The notes: generated from the sequence alone by a model not told the origin. A stretch of DNA of 64,000 bases from Neobacillus bataviensis (GCF_019969725.1 NZ_JAHXYW010000002.1:558001-622000), one strand, 5' to 3'. Positions 16,958 to 26,894 are shown, counted from the stretch's first letter. Made by a program: numbers and translations.

Positions 16958-16973
16958 CTTGTACCAACAACCC
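16958..16973 (-). promoter_or_regulatory. Operator-like motif before the kinase gene
   Basis: CTTGTACCAACAACCC is the inverted form of GGGTTGWTGGTACAAG and follows the same type of hairpin as at 10830. It is 27 bp before the kinase start codon. Confidence 0.5.
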
Positions 16974-16999
16974 ATCTATATACGTTTGGAGGTGCACAA

Positions 17000-17899
17000 T
17001 TGAAAAAGGCAATTGGTATTGATATTGGAGGGACAAAGATTGCAGCGGGCATTATTTCTGAAACAGGGGAATTACTCAAACGTACAGAGGTAAATAGTGA
17101 TCCTTCTGACAAAGAAAAGATGTTTGCTAAAGTGGTAGAAGCGATAGAGGGAGTTCTTGAAGATTCTACTTATTCGTTAGCGGACATTGAAGGCATTGGT
17201 GCAGGGGTACCGGGCAAGGTGGATCGACAACAGGGCATTGCGATTTTTCAAAATAATATACCTTGGGCCCAGTTTCCTGTCACTGCCAGGTTACAGGAGC
17301 AATTTGGGCTCAAGCGCATTACGATTGACAATGATGTTTATATGGCAGCTTTTGCCGAGTGGAAGGCGTCCCAGGCAAAAAGTGATGAGACGTTTGTCTA
17401 CGTGACGATAAGTACGGGCATCTCATGCTCTATTATTCATAATGGTTCATTTTTAAGAGGGGCCGGATTTGCTGGAGAACTTGGATTAATTCCTGTTCTT
17501 TCGGCGGGGAAGGAATTAGAGCGGCTGGAAAATATATCTGCAGGACCAGCAATCGAAAAATTAGCACAAAAGGAAATGCAAACGGCATCTCTGTCGACTA
17601 AGGATGTCTTCGAACGCTATAACGAAGGGGCACGCGGGTTTCAACCCATAATTGATGAAATAACGGACAATTGGATACAGGGTTTATATTCGATTTCCTG
17701 TTTACTAGACCCTCATAAAGTAGTTTTCGGCGGCAGTGTGATCGCTAACAATCCTTTTCTGCTTAACATCATTAAAGAAAAATTAAAATTATTCCAAATC
17801 CCTGAACAACAGCATCTTTTAAGTCAAATGTCCATTAGCACAATGAAGCAGAATAATGGAGTGATTGGTGCTGGGTTACGGGTATTCGAAGGAATTTAA
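17000..17899 (+). CDS. ROK-family sugar kinase, probable GalNAc kinase
   Basis: A 299-residue ROK protein with the N-terminal phosphate-binding motif AIGIDIGGTKIAAG and a second nucleotide-binding segment VYVTISTGISCSII. The usual ROK zinc motif CxCGxxGCxE is absent; the matching region reads ELGLIPVLSAGKELERLENI. It begins at TTG after TTTGGAGGTG and heads the catabolic operon with AgaS, AgaA, LacC and LacD. An ABC importer delivers unphosphorylated sugar, so a kinase forming GalNAc-6-phosphate is needed, and this is the only candidate nearby. Confidence 0.85.
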   Translation: MKKAIGIDIGGTKIAAGIISETGELLKRTEVNSDPSDKEKMFAKVVEAIEGVLEDSTYSLADIEGIGAGVPGKVDRQQGIAIFQNNIPWAQFPVTARLQEQFGLKRITIDNDVYMAAFAEWKASQAKSDETFVYVTISTGISCSIIHNGSFLRGAGFAGELGLIPVLSAGKELERLENISAGPAIEKLAQKEMQTASLSTKDVFERYNEGARGFQPIIDEITDNWIQGLYSISCLLDPHKVVFGGSVIANNPFLLNIIKEKLKLFQIPEQQHLLSQMSISTMKQNNGVIGAGLRVFEGI

Positions 17900-17924
17900 C
17901 AAATCTTAAGAGGAGTGACACCAT

Positions 17925-19091
17925 TTGTTTACTTTAAGTATGGAAAATTTAATGCCATTGGGAGCATCATTTACAACGCAGGAAATCAAGCAGCAGCCTG
18001 AATTATGGGGCGAAACATTTACATTGTATTCGAAGAAGAGACTTGAAATTGAAGCATTTTTACTGAACCTGACAGAAAAGCACGATACTATCCGGGTCAT
18101 TTTTACAGGGGCCGGAACTTCCGCGTATGTCGGTGACACCATTACCCCATATTTAAAAGAAAGAGTCGATGAGAAAAAGTGGAATCTGATAAGTGTTCCA
18201 ACAACAGCAATTGTGTCAAATCCTTACCAATTTTTAAAGGCAGACATCCCAACATTATTGATTTCCTTTGCGAGAAGCGGTAACAGTCCGGAAAGCGTTG
18301 CAGCAGTGGAATTAGCAGAACAAGTGATAACGGACCTCTACCAGATTACCATCACCTGCTCAAAGGAAGGAAAGTTAGCACAACGGGCAATAGGGGATGA
18401 CAGCAACCTCCTACTATTGATGCCAGAAAGATCTAATGATCAAGGCTTTGCGATGACAGGAAGCTATACCTGTATGACCCTAACAGCGCTGCTTATCTTT
18501 GATTCCATATCTGTGGAAGAAAAATTGACCATTGTTGAAACCATCCGCCGCATGGGTGAAAGTGTAATTAACAGGGGAGCAGATATTGAAAAAATGATTG
18601 TTTCCGATTTTGAAAGGATTATTTATCTTGGCTCAGGTGGTTTTGAGGGCTTGGCAAGAGAGGCACAATTAAAAATTTTGGAGTTAACTGCTGGTAAAAT
18701 TTCCACTTCCTTCGATTCATCACTTGGATTCCGCCATGGCCCTAAATCATTTGTGAACGAAAAAGCCATTGTATTTGTGTTTGTTTCGAACCAACCGTAT
18801 ACACGCCAATATGATTTGGATATGTTAAATGAATTGCGACAGGATCAAATTGCCGGCTATATTTGTGCAATCGCCGTGGACGGAGAGACCAATTATGCTG
18901 GTGATACGTTCTTATTCGACAGCGACGCCCGCAACATACCGGATGCCTACTTATCACTGCCGTATGTCATGGTTGGACAAACGCTCGCTCTTTTATCTTC
19001 AATTAAGGTAGGAAATAAACCGGATACCCCTTCACCTAGTGGAACGGTAAATCGTGTTGTACAGGGTGTAACGATACATGAATACAAGTAA
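17925..19091 (+). CDS. agaS: Galactosamine-6-phosphate deaminase/isomerase (AgaS-like)
   Basis: A 388-residue protein with two SIS sugar-isomerase domains (about residues 35-180 and 210-360). Motifs include IRVIFTGAGTSAYVGD, SFARSGNSPESVAA and the C-terminal SSLGFRHGPKSFVNE. AgaS converts galactosamine-6-phosphate to tagatose-6-phosphate and ammonia. It begins at TTG after AGAGGAG; the in-frame ATG at 17940 is a less likely start. It lies between the kinase and the deacetylase, in pathway order. Confidence 0.9.
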   Translation: MFTLSMENLMPLGASFTTQEIKQQPELWGETFTLYSKKRLEIEAFLLNLTEKHDTIRVIFTGAGTSAYVGDTITPYLKERVDEKKWNLISVPTTAIVSNPYQFLKADIPTLLISFARSGNSPESVAAVELAEQVITDLYQITITCSKEGKLAQRAIGDDSNLLLLMPERSNDQGFAMTGSYTCMTLTALLIFDSISVEEKLTIVETIRRMGESVINRGADIEKMIVSDFERIIYLGSGGFEGLAREAQLKILELTAGKISTSFDSSLGFRHGPKSFVNEKAIVFVFVSNQPYTRQYDLDMLNELRQDQIAGYICAIAVDGETNYAGDTFLFDSDARNIPDAYLSLPYVMVGQTLALLSSIKVGNKPDTPSPSGTVNRVVQGVTIHEYK

Positions 19092-19142
19092 ATTAAGGGA
19101 TAGGAATGCATCTGATTCCCATTCCTAAACAGAGGTGCAGCT

Positions 19143-20321
19143 ATGGAGCAATTTGTGTTTGCAGACAGATTTTTTCTTGAAGATGGGGTGTCAGGCCCCG
19201 GTTATTTGGAAATCACAAAGGGAAAGTTTGGTTCCTTTTTTGTGACCTTGCCGACTGAATCGGCTGATGTCATCGATTATGCGGGAAAATGGATTGCCCC
19301 TGGTTTAGTTGACACTCACATTCATGGCTTTAAAAATCACGATATCATGGACAACGACCTTGAGGGTTTGATGGAGATTTCTGAAGGGCTGCTTTCGTGC
19401 GGCGTGACTTCTTTTTTGCCAACCACGCTAACTTCTTCGCCCAATCTATTAAACGAAGTAGTGGCGATGATTGGGAAAAATTATACAAAAGTGAAAGGTG
19501 CCAAAATAAAAGGAATCTTTTTAGAAGGCCCATTTTTTACAGAAAAACACAAAGGTGCCCAAAACACAAAGTATTTTTGTGATCCTTCAATAGAAATGCT
19601 GGAATCGTGGCAAAAGTATTCCAATCATTTTATTAAAAAGATTGCACTAGCTCCCGAAAGGAAAGGGGCAATGGAATTTATTGAACATGCAGTTAACGAT
19701 CAGGTAACGGTGGCACTGGCGCATAGTGATGCGACGTATGCTGTGGCGAAAGATGCTGTCGAGAAGGGTGCTTCGATTTTTGTCCATACATTTAATGGCA
19801 TGAGCGGGCTGCATCATCGTGAGCCAGGTATGGTTGGAGCCGCGATGAGTCTGCCGGAAGTGTTTGCCGAAATCATTTGTGACGGTCACCATGTTCATCC
19901 TGCTGCCGCTAATATTTTAATGAATGCCCGCGGCAGGAAGGAGACGGTTATGGTAACTGATTGCATGATGGCAGGCGGTATGCCGGAAGGCCGCTATCAG
20001 CTCGGAGAATTCCCTGTCGAGGTGAAGAACGGGGCTGCCCGGTTGGAGACTGGCAGTTTAGCAGGAAGTATTTTGCAATTAAAAGAGGCTGTCAAAAATG
20101 CCGTTGATTGGGGAATTGCGGCACCCGAGGAAGCCATCTATATGGCCAGTACAGCGCCAGCTAAAAGTGTTGGGATCGATGGGGAATGCGGCATGATTGC
20201 GACTGGATATGATGCCGATTTTATCGTTCTGACACCTGAGCTTGAATTAACGGCCACGTATCTTGATGGTGTTTGCCGGTTTCAAGCTGAAAACTTTATG
20301 GGAAAAGAGGGAGTCCGATGA
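19143..20321 (+). CDS. agaA: N-acetylgalactosamine-6-phosphate deacetylase
   Basis: A 392-residue NagA-type amidohydrolase. Metal-site motifs are visible: VDTHIHG, LEGPFF (Glu ligand), LAHSDATY and VHTFNGM (His ligands), and the catalytic Asp in MVTDCMMAGG. NagA and AgaA are hard to tell apart by sequence; the neighbours (AgaS, tagatose kinase, aldolase, GH101) favour GalNAc-6-phosphate as substrate. The stop codon overlaps the next start in ATGA, showing translational coupling. Confidence 0.88.
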   Translation: MEQFVFADRFFLEDGVSGPGYLEITKGKFGSFFVTLPTESADVIDYAGKWIAPGLVDTHIHGFKNHDIMDNDLEGLMEISEGLLSCGVTSFLPTTLTSSPNLLNEVVAMIGKNYTKVKGAKIKGIFLEGPFFTEKHKGAQNTKYFCDPSIEMLESWQKYSNHFIKKIALAPERKGAMEFIEHAVNDQVTVALAHSDATYAVAKDAVEKGASIFVHTFNGMSGLHHREPGMVGAAMSLPEVFAEIICDGHHVHPAAANILMNARGRKETVMVTDCMMAGGMPEGRYQLGEFPVEVKNGAARLETGSLAGSILQLKEAVKNAVDWGIAAPEEAIYMASTAPAKSVGIDGECGMIATGYDADFIVLTPELELTATYLDGVCRFQAENFMGKEGVR

Positions 20322-21253
20322 TTTTAGCAGTCACGATGAATCCTTCCGTTGATATTTCCTATCCTATTCATGATTTCAAGCTGGATGATGTTAATCGTGT
20401 TGAAAATGTTCGTAAAACCGCCGGTGGAAAAGGATTAAATGTGGCCAGAGTCGTCAAACAGATGGGGGAGGATGTTTTGGCGACAGGAGTAATTGGCGGA
20501 ACCATTGGCGATTACATTATTCAGGAATTGACGAAAAGTGATATCAGGAATCATTTTTTTAAAATTAATCAAGAATCAAGAAACTGTATCGCGATCCTCC
20601 ATGATGGCAAGCAGACAGAAATCCTTGAATCCGGACCAATCTTATCGGAGGAAGAAGGAGCCAACTTTTTAAAAGTTTATCGGGAACTACTGTCCGAAGT
20701 TTCCCTTGTTACCCTTTCGGGGAGCCTGCCGAAAGGGCTTGAATCTGGATTTTACCGGCAGATGGTTGAAATTTCCTGGGAGAAGGGAATTCCCGTGATT
20801 GTGGATACATCAGGGGAGCCGCTCCGCCAAGTTTTGACTCATGATGTAAAACCTTTCGCTATCAAACCGAATATCTCTGAGTTATCCCAGCTTCTTGGCA
20901 TAGAAGCGGAAGAGAGCATAAGCAGCTTAAAGCTATTGCTAACAAATGAGTTATTTCATGGAATTGAATGGATTGTCGTTTCGATGGGCGGGACCGGCGC
21001 GTTTATAAAGAATGGTGGAGATTTTTACCGGGTTACCATTCCTGCTATCAACGTCGTGAACCCTGTTGGCTCCGGTGATGCCGCTGTTGCAGGATTAGCG
21101 TTTGCCCTGAAACGAAAGCAACCCGTTTCGGACATCCTGAAAACCGCAATGACGACGGGAATGCTCAATGCGATGGGGGCGGAAACCGGTTATATAGATC
21201 ATAAGAAGTTCGGTCAATTTTTTGAAATGGTAGAAGTTATCAAAATAGATTAA
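20318..21253 (+). CDS. lacC: Tagatose-6-phosphate kinase (PfkB family)
   Basis: A 311-residue PfkB sugar kinase of the LacC/FruK group. It has VTMNPSVDISY at the N-terminus, GGKGLNVARVVKQMG, and the ATP/anion-hole motif NPVGSGDAAVAGLAFAL with the catalytic Asp. It phosphorylates tagatose-6-phosphate to tagatose-1,6-bisphosphate. The start overlaps the agaA stop by 4 nt. 1-Phosphofructokinase is the alternative reading, but the next gene is the tagatose-bisphosphate aldolase. Confidence 0.88.
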   Translation: MILAVTMNPSVDISYPIHDFKLDDVNRVENVRKTAGGKGLNVARVVKQMGEDVLATGVIGGTIGDYIIQELTKSDIRNHFFKINQESRNCIAILHDGKQTEILESGPILSEEEGANFLKVYRELLSEVSLVTLSGSLPKGLESGFYRQMVEISWEKGIPVIVDTSGEPLRQVLTHDVKPFAIKPNISELSQLLGIEAEESISSLKLLLTNELFHGIEWIVVSMGGTGAFIKNGGDFYRVTIPAINVVNPVGSGDAAVAGLAFALKRKQPVSDILKTAMTTGMLNAMGAETGYIDHKKFGQFFEMVEVIKID

Positions 21254-21268
21254 TAGAGGTGATTTTCG

Positions 21269-22255
21269 TTGTTAGAATTAACAGAAAGTAAAGTAGCAGC
21301 TCTAAAGCGTTTGTCGGATGAAAATGGGATTATCGGGGCTTTAGCAATTGATCAGCGCGGTTCATTAAAGAAAATGATTGCAGCAGGAAGTTCTAGTTCT
21401 ATTGGAGATGAAGGCATCATCCGCTTTAAAGAATTGGTTTCTGAAGAATTGACACCCTATTCAACTGCTATTCTATTAGATCCAGAATATGGACTGCCCG
21501 CTGCAAAGGTTCGCAGCAAGGAGGCTGGTTTATTGGTTGCTTATGAAAAGACCGGGTACGATGCAAAAGCACTAGGACGTTTGCCTGATTTATTGCCAGA
21601 GTGGTCCGTGAAACGATTGAAGAACGCCGGTGCAGATGCCGTTAAATTTTTACTGTACTATGATGTGGATGAAGACGAAAAAATTAACGAATATAAGCAT
21701 GTTTATATGGAACGAGTCGGGTCCGAGTGTGTGGCAGAAGACATTCCATTCTTCCTTGAAATTGTGTCTTACGATGCCAAAAATGATAATGTGAAAAGTA
21801 AAGAGTATGCAAAAGTGAAACCGCATAAAGTAATTGAAGCAATGAAGGAATTCTCCCAACCAAAGTATCATGTCGATGTATTAAAAGTAGAAGTTCCAGT
21901 GGATATGAAATTTGTTGAAGGCTTCACGGAAGGAGAGATAGTCTATAGTAAGGAAGAGGCAGCTTCCTTTTTCAAAAAGCAAAGTGAAGCTACTGAGCTG
22001 CCGTTTATCTTCTTGAGTGCGGGAGTAAGCGCGAAACTATTCCAAGAAACATTGAAGTTTGCCAAAGAATCTGGCTCTACCTTTAATGGCGTGTTATGTG
22101 GAAGGGCAACTTGGAAAGACGGCGTCGCACCTTTTGCTGAAAATGGGGAACAAGCGGGTCGTGACTGGTTAAAAGATACAGGTATAAGGAATATTGAAGA
22201 ATTGAATGCTGTGTTGAAAGAGACCGCCAGCTCCTGGTTCGCTAAAGCGAATTGA
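21269..22255 (+). CDS. lacD: Tagatose-1,6-bisphosphate aldolase
   Basis: A 328-residue class I aldolase of the LacD family. The Schiff-base lysine is Lys206 in [28 protein letters not shown] near the start and [16 protein letters not shown] near 250 are family landmarks. It splits tagatose-1,6-bisphosphate into dihydroxyacetone phosphate and glyceraldehyde-3-phosphate, ending the pathway. It starts at TTG after AGAGGTG. A strong terminator follows. Confidence 0.93.
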   Translation: MLELTESKVAALKRLSDENGIIGALAIDQRGSLKKMIAAGSSSSIGDEGIIRFKELVSEELTPYSTAILLDPEYGLPAAKVRSKEAGLLVAYEKTGYDAKALGRLPDLLPEWSVKRLKNAGADAVKFLLYYDVDEDEKINEYKHVYMERVGSECVAEDIPFFLEIVSYDAKNDNVKSKEYAKVKPHKVIEAMKEFSQPKYHVDVLKVEVPVDMKFVEGFTEGEIVYSKEEAASFFKKQSEATELPFIFLSAGVSAKLFQETLKFAKESGSTFNGVLCGRATWKDGVAPFAENGEQAGRDWLKDTGIRNIEELNAVLKETASSWFAKAN

Positions 22256-22303
22256 CAAGACTGCTATTTTTGAAAATTACCAAAATTGGATAATCTTTTT
22301 AAG

Positions 22304-22334
22304 CGAACAGTGCCGGGTTCTGTTCGTTTTTTTT
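22304..22334 (+). terminator. Terminator of the GalNAc catabolic operon
   Basis: CGAACAG (22304-22310) pairs with CTGTTCG (22320-22326), followed by eight T. Confidence 0.9.
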
Positions 22335-22387
22335 ATGCAATTCACTAAAAAACAATATAACTAAAAATTTGGACAATATCTTTGTTG

Positions 22388-22401
22388 TGGAAGCGTTTTA
22401 A
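22388..22401 (+). promoter_or_regulatory. cre box or LacI operator before GH101
   Basis: TGGAAGCGTTTTAA agrees with the CcpA cre consensus TGWAARCGYTWNCW at most positions and is also plausible for the locus LacI protein. It suggests catabolite control of the secreted enzyme. Confidence 0.55.
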
Positions 22402-22490
22402 TAAAAGTAAGCTAGATTACATGTAGAGGGTGGTGTTTTATGTTAGTCATCTTCTTCTATAAAAATAGTAAATTCAAAGGAGGAGAGGAA

Positions 22491-25400
22491 TTGAGCAGGA
22501 ACAATTACAAGAGATTTAGCTATACACTGCTTGCAATTGTGTTATTTTTGCCAACGTTCTTGACGGGATTTATTCCGCCGTTACATGCGATTGCAGAGGT
22601 GACGAATCCATGGGTCACGATTTCTGCTGGCGGAAATGAAGTAAATGAAATGACCGCCCAGAATGGGAAGGCCTATGCAAGGCTTGGAGCTGGTGCAGGA
22701 AATGACAACGGTGCAAAAGCTGCCATTTTTCAAGAAAAAAATAAGACAGCTCTAGAAAAAGGAACGATGGAATATACCTTTATTCCACAATTGCAAGGAG
22801 CAGATACCAGATTTGGATTCTATCCTCATTATATTGACCCTAACAACTTTGTATTTGTAGGTTATGACTCATTTGGGTGGTTCTATGAATACAAATATAA
22901 AGGCACCGGAACCTGGTTAAACACTAGACCAAGCGTATCATTACCTGAAGCAGGATCTAAACATTCTATTAAAATTGATTATAGCGGAACCACTTTCAAT
23001 GTTACTTTAGATGGCCAAGATTTATTTGGACCTGTTACTTTACCAAATGATGTAAATAATCTGCTTGCAGGTAAGGAAGCGGTTAAACTTGGTGCTTTTG
23101 GAGGAAAAAACAGCCAAGTCCTCATTGAATTGGGAGATGCTCCAGGAGAAGCAGGACCAAGCCCAGGTGACCGTGAACTTGTTGACATTACGGATAACCA
23201 ACTGACAGAAGGAGATTTTAAAATTATCTCTGGTGACGGAGGTATTACCTATAATGAAGATGGTTCAGCAACCTTCAAGGTTACCTCAACCCAAAAGAAT
23301 CGAATTGTCTACAATAAAATGGATGGAATAAAGAATGGTATTTTTGAAGCGGATATTACTCCAGCAACTAGCACCATGAACCGCTTTGGTCTCATCTACC
23401 GTGTTCAAAATCCATCTGCCTACACGTATGTGGGAACGGGAGATCAGAACAATCAGTATTTTGGCGAGATCTTTGGCCCTGCTAACCGTTGGACGGATAT
23501 GACCTCAGATGTGCCATTGGAAGCCAATAAAACTTATCATCTACGCCTGAAATTCATAGATGATTCAGCAACCCTTTACATTAATGATAAAAAGGTAAAT
23601 ACTTGGTCATTGGCAGGCGGTGTCGATAAAGCAGGTTTACTTGGATTTGAAAAAAGCCGCGGGGCAGCTAACATTACGATTTCAAACATTAAAATTAAGG
23701 AATATGTTCCACCTAAAGCACCAAATACTCCACCAGTTGAAGATACTATAAAGTCAGACTATTTGGATGTCATAATTGACCAAGTATTCCCACGTGTCAT
23801 CGAATACCGGGTTGGCAATAAGGTTATGGGAGGACAGAAATCCCCTGTTTACGGATTGAAAGTGAACGGTACGCTTTACTATCCTGAAGTAAGTTTTGAA
23901 AAACTGAGCGAAAGTGAAGCACTGTATACTTTAAAAGTGAAGGATGAAATTGAAAACCTTGATGCTGTTTTCAAAGTTTCATTAAAAGTCAACAAAAATA
24001 AAGTAATTTATACTTTTGAGGATATTACCAATGACGGAAGTGCAAAAATTGAAACGGTGGAATTTGCTGATCTAAACTTTATCTCCGTCAATTCTTCTCA
24101 ACCGAATGCGAAAGCAAAATTAACAAATCTTAGCGGTGATGTTACGAAACCGGGGGATGTTGATGTCACTGTCGATTCATCGATGGGGGGCATTGGGTCA
24201 TCAGAAAGCTACTATACTGGTTTCCTATCAACGGATCAATTGAGTGCAGGTGTATGGTCCAGTTCCGAAGTCAATGGCTACCGCAACCTAGTAGCTAATC
24301 GTTATCAAAATGAAGATGGCACGAAATCGATTGGGATTGGTTCAAGTTTGCTTTATTATCAAAGAGAATTTATGCCGAAACCGCAAGTAGTAAAACCTAC
24401 TGTGAAAATTGCAATTGCTGACGATTTGAATCACGACAATGAAATTGACTGGCAGGACGGTGCGATTGCTTACCGTGAAATCATGCAGGACATAAAAGGA
24501 TCAGAAAATGTAAACAACCTTGTCGGCACACGCATTGCCATGAATTTTGGATCACAAGCACAGCAGCCATTCTTAAAAACATTGGATAATGTTAAAAAGG
24601 TAGCACTCGCTACAGATGGATTGGGTCAGTCCGTTCTGTTAAAAGGATATTCGAATGAAGGTCATGATAGTGGGCACCCGGATTATGGCGATGCAGGTGA
24701 ACGGATTGGCGGCGCTGAAGATTTAAAAACTCTTATTCGTGAAGGCCATAAGTACAATTCTGAATTTGGTGTCCATATAAATGCCCAAGAAACGTATCCT
24801 GAAGCCAAAGCTTTTAATGAGGATTTTATTGATAGTCCAAATTCCAAGGGCTGGGGTTGGTTAGATCAATCCTATACTATTAATAAATTAAAAGATTTAT
24901 ATTCTGGGACGCGTGCCAAAAGGCTGGATGAATTAAAAACTGCTGCACCAGGTCTTGACTTTATTTATTTGGATGTATGGTATCAAGATCAGTGGGAATC
25001 AGATCGAATTGCAGAGCAATTTATGAATAGAGGCTGGCGAGTCTCAACTGAGTTTGGTACTTCAGTGGCCAATTATTCTACTTGGCAGCACTGGGCTACA
25101 GATAAGAACTACGGTGGACCAACAAGCAAAGGAATCAACTCTGAAGTCCTTCGCTTTATAAGTAATCACCAAAAAGATTCCTGGGTGTTGAATTGGCCTG
25201 AAGCAGGCGGAACGGCTGATCACCCACTACTTGGTGGTTTTGAATTAGCCGGTTTCGAAGGATGGCAGTCGGATAAGAACTTTGACCAGTTTATCCGCAT
25301 GACCTTCGATACCAATCTGCCGACTAAATTTTTACAAAAGTATTATGTTACCGATTGGACGGATGTACAAGGTGACAAAACCAAAACCAACTTGGAAAAG

Positions 25401-26894
25401 GAAATTAAATTGGAAGACCCAAGTAATGGGGATGAAGTTGTTGTAACTAGAAAAGACAATTCTAGAGAACGAGTGATTACACTTAATGGAAATGTGGTCC
25501 TTGATGAACATTCGTATTTAATTCCTTGGGTGGAACAGGATTTTGAAAATCCTACTCCTGCTGCTGAAAAATTGTATCATTGGAATTTGGAAGGTGGTAC
25601 TACAACCTGGACATTGCCTGATGGATATGTTGGTCCATCTAAAAAGGTTTACGTGTACAAAGTGACTGATAAAGGCCGAACTGATGTGCAGAAAGTCGAA
25701 GTGGTCAACAATCAGGTAACCTTAACAGCTGAGGCAGCAACGCCATATGTAGTTATTCCGGACAAAAAGGGGAAGGGCTTACAGGTCGACGATTGGAGCA
25801 AGGGAGCTCATATCTATGACACAGGATTCAATTCTGGAACAGTCAAAGATGAAAATACAAAAGTTGCTGGAGACAAGGATGCCGTCAGTGTTATGAGAAC
25901 GAATCAAACTAGAAATGCCCGTAATTTGAGCAGCGGTGACTATTATTTGAATATGGAAAGTCCATCAAAGAATACAACCGTTTCCCGTACCATTACTAAC
26001 CTGGTGCCAGGTAAAGATTATGTGGCAGAAGTCTACGTAGAAAACAATAGTGATGTAAAAGCCGGAATCAAAGTAACCGACGGGGAAAAGGATGCAAGCA
26101 ATTACACATTACGCAGCCTGCAAAAGAATTATGTAAAAGCAGACTCACATGCTTCAAATGATGGCTACACTAGCAAAATGCAAAGAATGCAAGTAAGCTT
26201 TACGGCTGCATCTAAAAAGGCTGAACTCATTCTCAGCCGCGAGGCCGGAGAAGGAATAACCAAATTTGACGATATTCGCATCGTTCAAAAATCCGTGAAT
26301 AATAAAGTATCGTCTAACGTATTTGAGCAGAATTTTGAATCGGTCGTGCAAGGAATTTACCCATTTGTTATAGGGAATACGGAAGGGGTAGAAGACAACC
26401 GAATTCACTTGTCTGAATTACATGCACCGTATACACAAAAAGGATGGGCCGGCAAAAAATTAGTAGATGATGTTATCGCAGGAAATTGGTCTGTTAAAGT
26501 CAATACTGGAAACAACGGCTTAGTGTATCGCACCATTCCTCAGCACTTTCGCTTTGAACCGGGAGTAACCTATAGAGTAACCTTTGACTATCAAACCACT
26601 GCTTATGCTTATCGCTTTATCTCAGGTGATCAAGAAATTGATTATCATGATATTGCGGATGCAAAGGGACTGAGTTTGAATAATACACTTCCAGCTTCTA
26701 CCGATACAAAAAGGGCTGAGTTTACTATTACTGGTTCGGCGAACGGGCAAACATATATTGGAATTTTTAGTGATGGAACGAGTTTGAATGGAGATACTGG
26801 AGCAGGAACATTTATTTTAGATAACCTACGGATTGAACAGGTCAGCAACGGAACATTGCCTAAGATTGATAGTCCGTATACTATGGAAAAATAG
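22491..26894 (+). CDS. Secreted GH101 endo-alpha-N-acetylgalactosaminidase
   Basis: A ~1,467-residue exported enzyme that releases Gal-beta-1,3-GalNAc from Ser/Thr of mucin-type glycoproteins. An upstream ATG exists at 22440, but AAAGGAGG 6-8 nt before TTG 22491 and the typical signal peptide that follows (basic NNYKRF, then a hydrophobic core to about residue 35) favour 22491. Two concanavalin-like lectin domains (about 40-210 and 225-405) precede a mutarotase-like beta-sandwich and the catalytic barrel with GHDSGHPDYGD, the likely nucleophile Asp828 in FIYLDVWYQDQWES and acid/base Glu854 in RVSTEFG. C-terminal domains look like galactose-binding/CBM modules. There is no LPXTG or SLH anchor, so it is probably released. 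Confidence 0.93.
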   Translation: MSRNNYKRFSYTLLAIVLFLPTFLTGFIPPLHAIAEVTNPWVTISAGGNEVNEMTAQNGKAYARLGAGAGNDNGAKAAIFQEKNKTALEKGTMEYTFIPQLQGADTRFGFYPHYIDPNNFVFVGYDSFGWFYEYKYKGTGTWLNTRPSVSLPEAGSKHSIKIDYSGTTFNVTLDGQDLFGPVTLPNDVNNLLAGKEAVKLGAFGGKNSQVLIELGDAPGEAGPSPGDRELVDITDNQLTEGDFKIISGDGGITYNEDGSATFKVTSTQKNRIVYNKMDGIKNGIFEADITPATSTMNRFGLIYRVQNPSAYTYVGTGDQNNQYFGEIFGPANRWTDMTSDVPLEANKTYHLRLKFIDDSATLYINDKKVNTWSLAGGVDKAGLLGFEKSRGAANITISNIKIKEYVPPKAPNTPPVEDTIKSDYLDVIIDQVFPRVIEYRVGNKVMGGQKSPVYGLKVNGTLYYPEVSFEKLSESEALYTLKVKDEIENLDAVFKVSLKVNKNKVIYTFEDITNDGSAKIETVEFADLNFISVNSSQPNAKAKLTNLSGDVTKPGDVDVTVDSSMGGIGSSESYYTGFLSTDQLSAGVWSSSEVNGYRNLVANRYQNEDGTKSIGIGSSLLYYQREFMPKPQVVKPTVKIAIADDLNHDNEIDWQDGAIAYREIMQDIKGSENVNNLVGTRIAMNFGSQAQQPFLKTLDNVKKVALATDGLGQSVLLKGYSNEGHDSGHPDYGDAGERIGGAEDLKTLIREGHKYNSEFGVHINAQETYPEAKAFNEDFIDSPNSKGWGWLDQSYTINKLKDLYSGTRAKRLDELKTAAPGLDFIYLDVWYQDQWESDRIAEQFMNRGWRVSTEFGTSVANYSTWQHWATDKNYGGPTSKGINSEVLRFISNHQKDSWVLNWPEAGGTADHPLLGGFELAGFEGWQSDKNFDQFIRMTFDTNLPTKFLQKYYVTDWTDVQGDKTKTNLEKEIKLEDPSNGDEVVVTRKDNSRERVITLNGNVVLDEHSYLIPWVEQDFENPTPAAEKLYHWNLEGGTTTWTLPDGYVGPSKKVYVYKVTDKGRTDVQKVEVVNNQVTLTAEAATPYVVIPDKKGKGLQVDDWSKGAHIYDTGFNSGTVKDENTKVAGDKDAVSVMRTNQTRNARNLSSGDYYLNMESPSKNTTVSRTITNLVPGKDYVAEVYVENNSDVKAGIKVTDGEKDASNYTLRSLQKNYVKADSHASNDGYTSKMQRMQVSFTAASKKAELILSREAGEGITKFDDIRIVQKSVNNKVSSNVFEQNFESVVQGIYPFVIGNTEGVEDNRIHLSELHAPYTQKGWAGKKLVDDVIAGNWSVKVNTGNNGLVYRTIPQHFRFEPGVTYRVTFDYQTTAYAYRFISGDQEIDYHDIADAKGLSLNNTLPASTDTKRAEFTITGSANGQTYIGIFSDGTSLNGDTGAGTFILDNLRIEQVSNGTLPKIDSPYTMEK

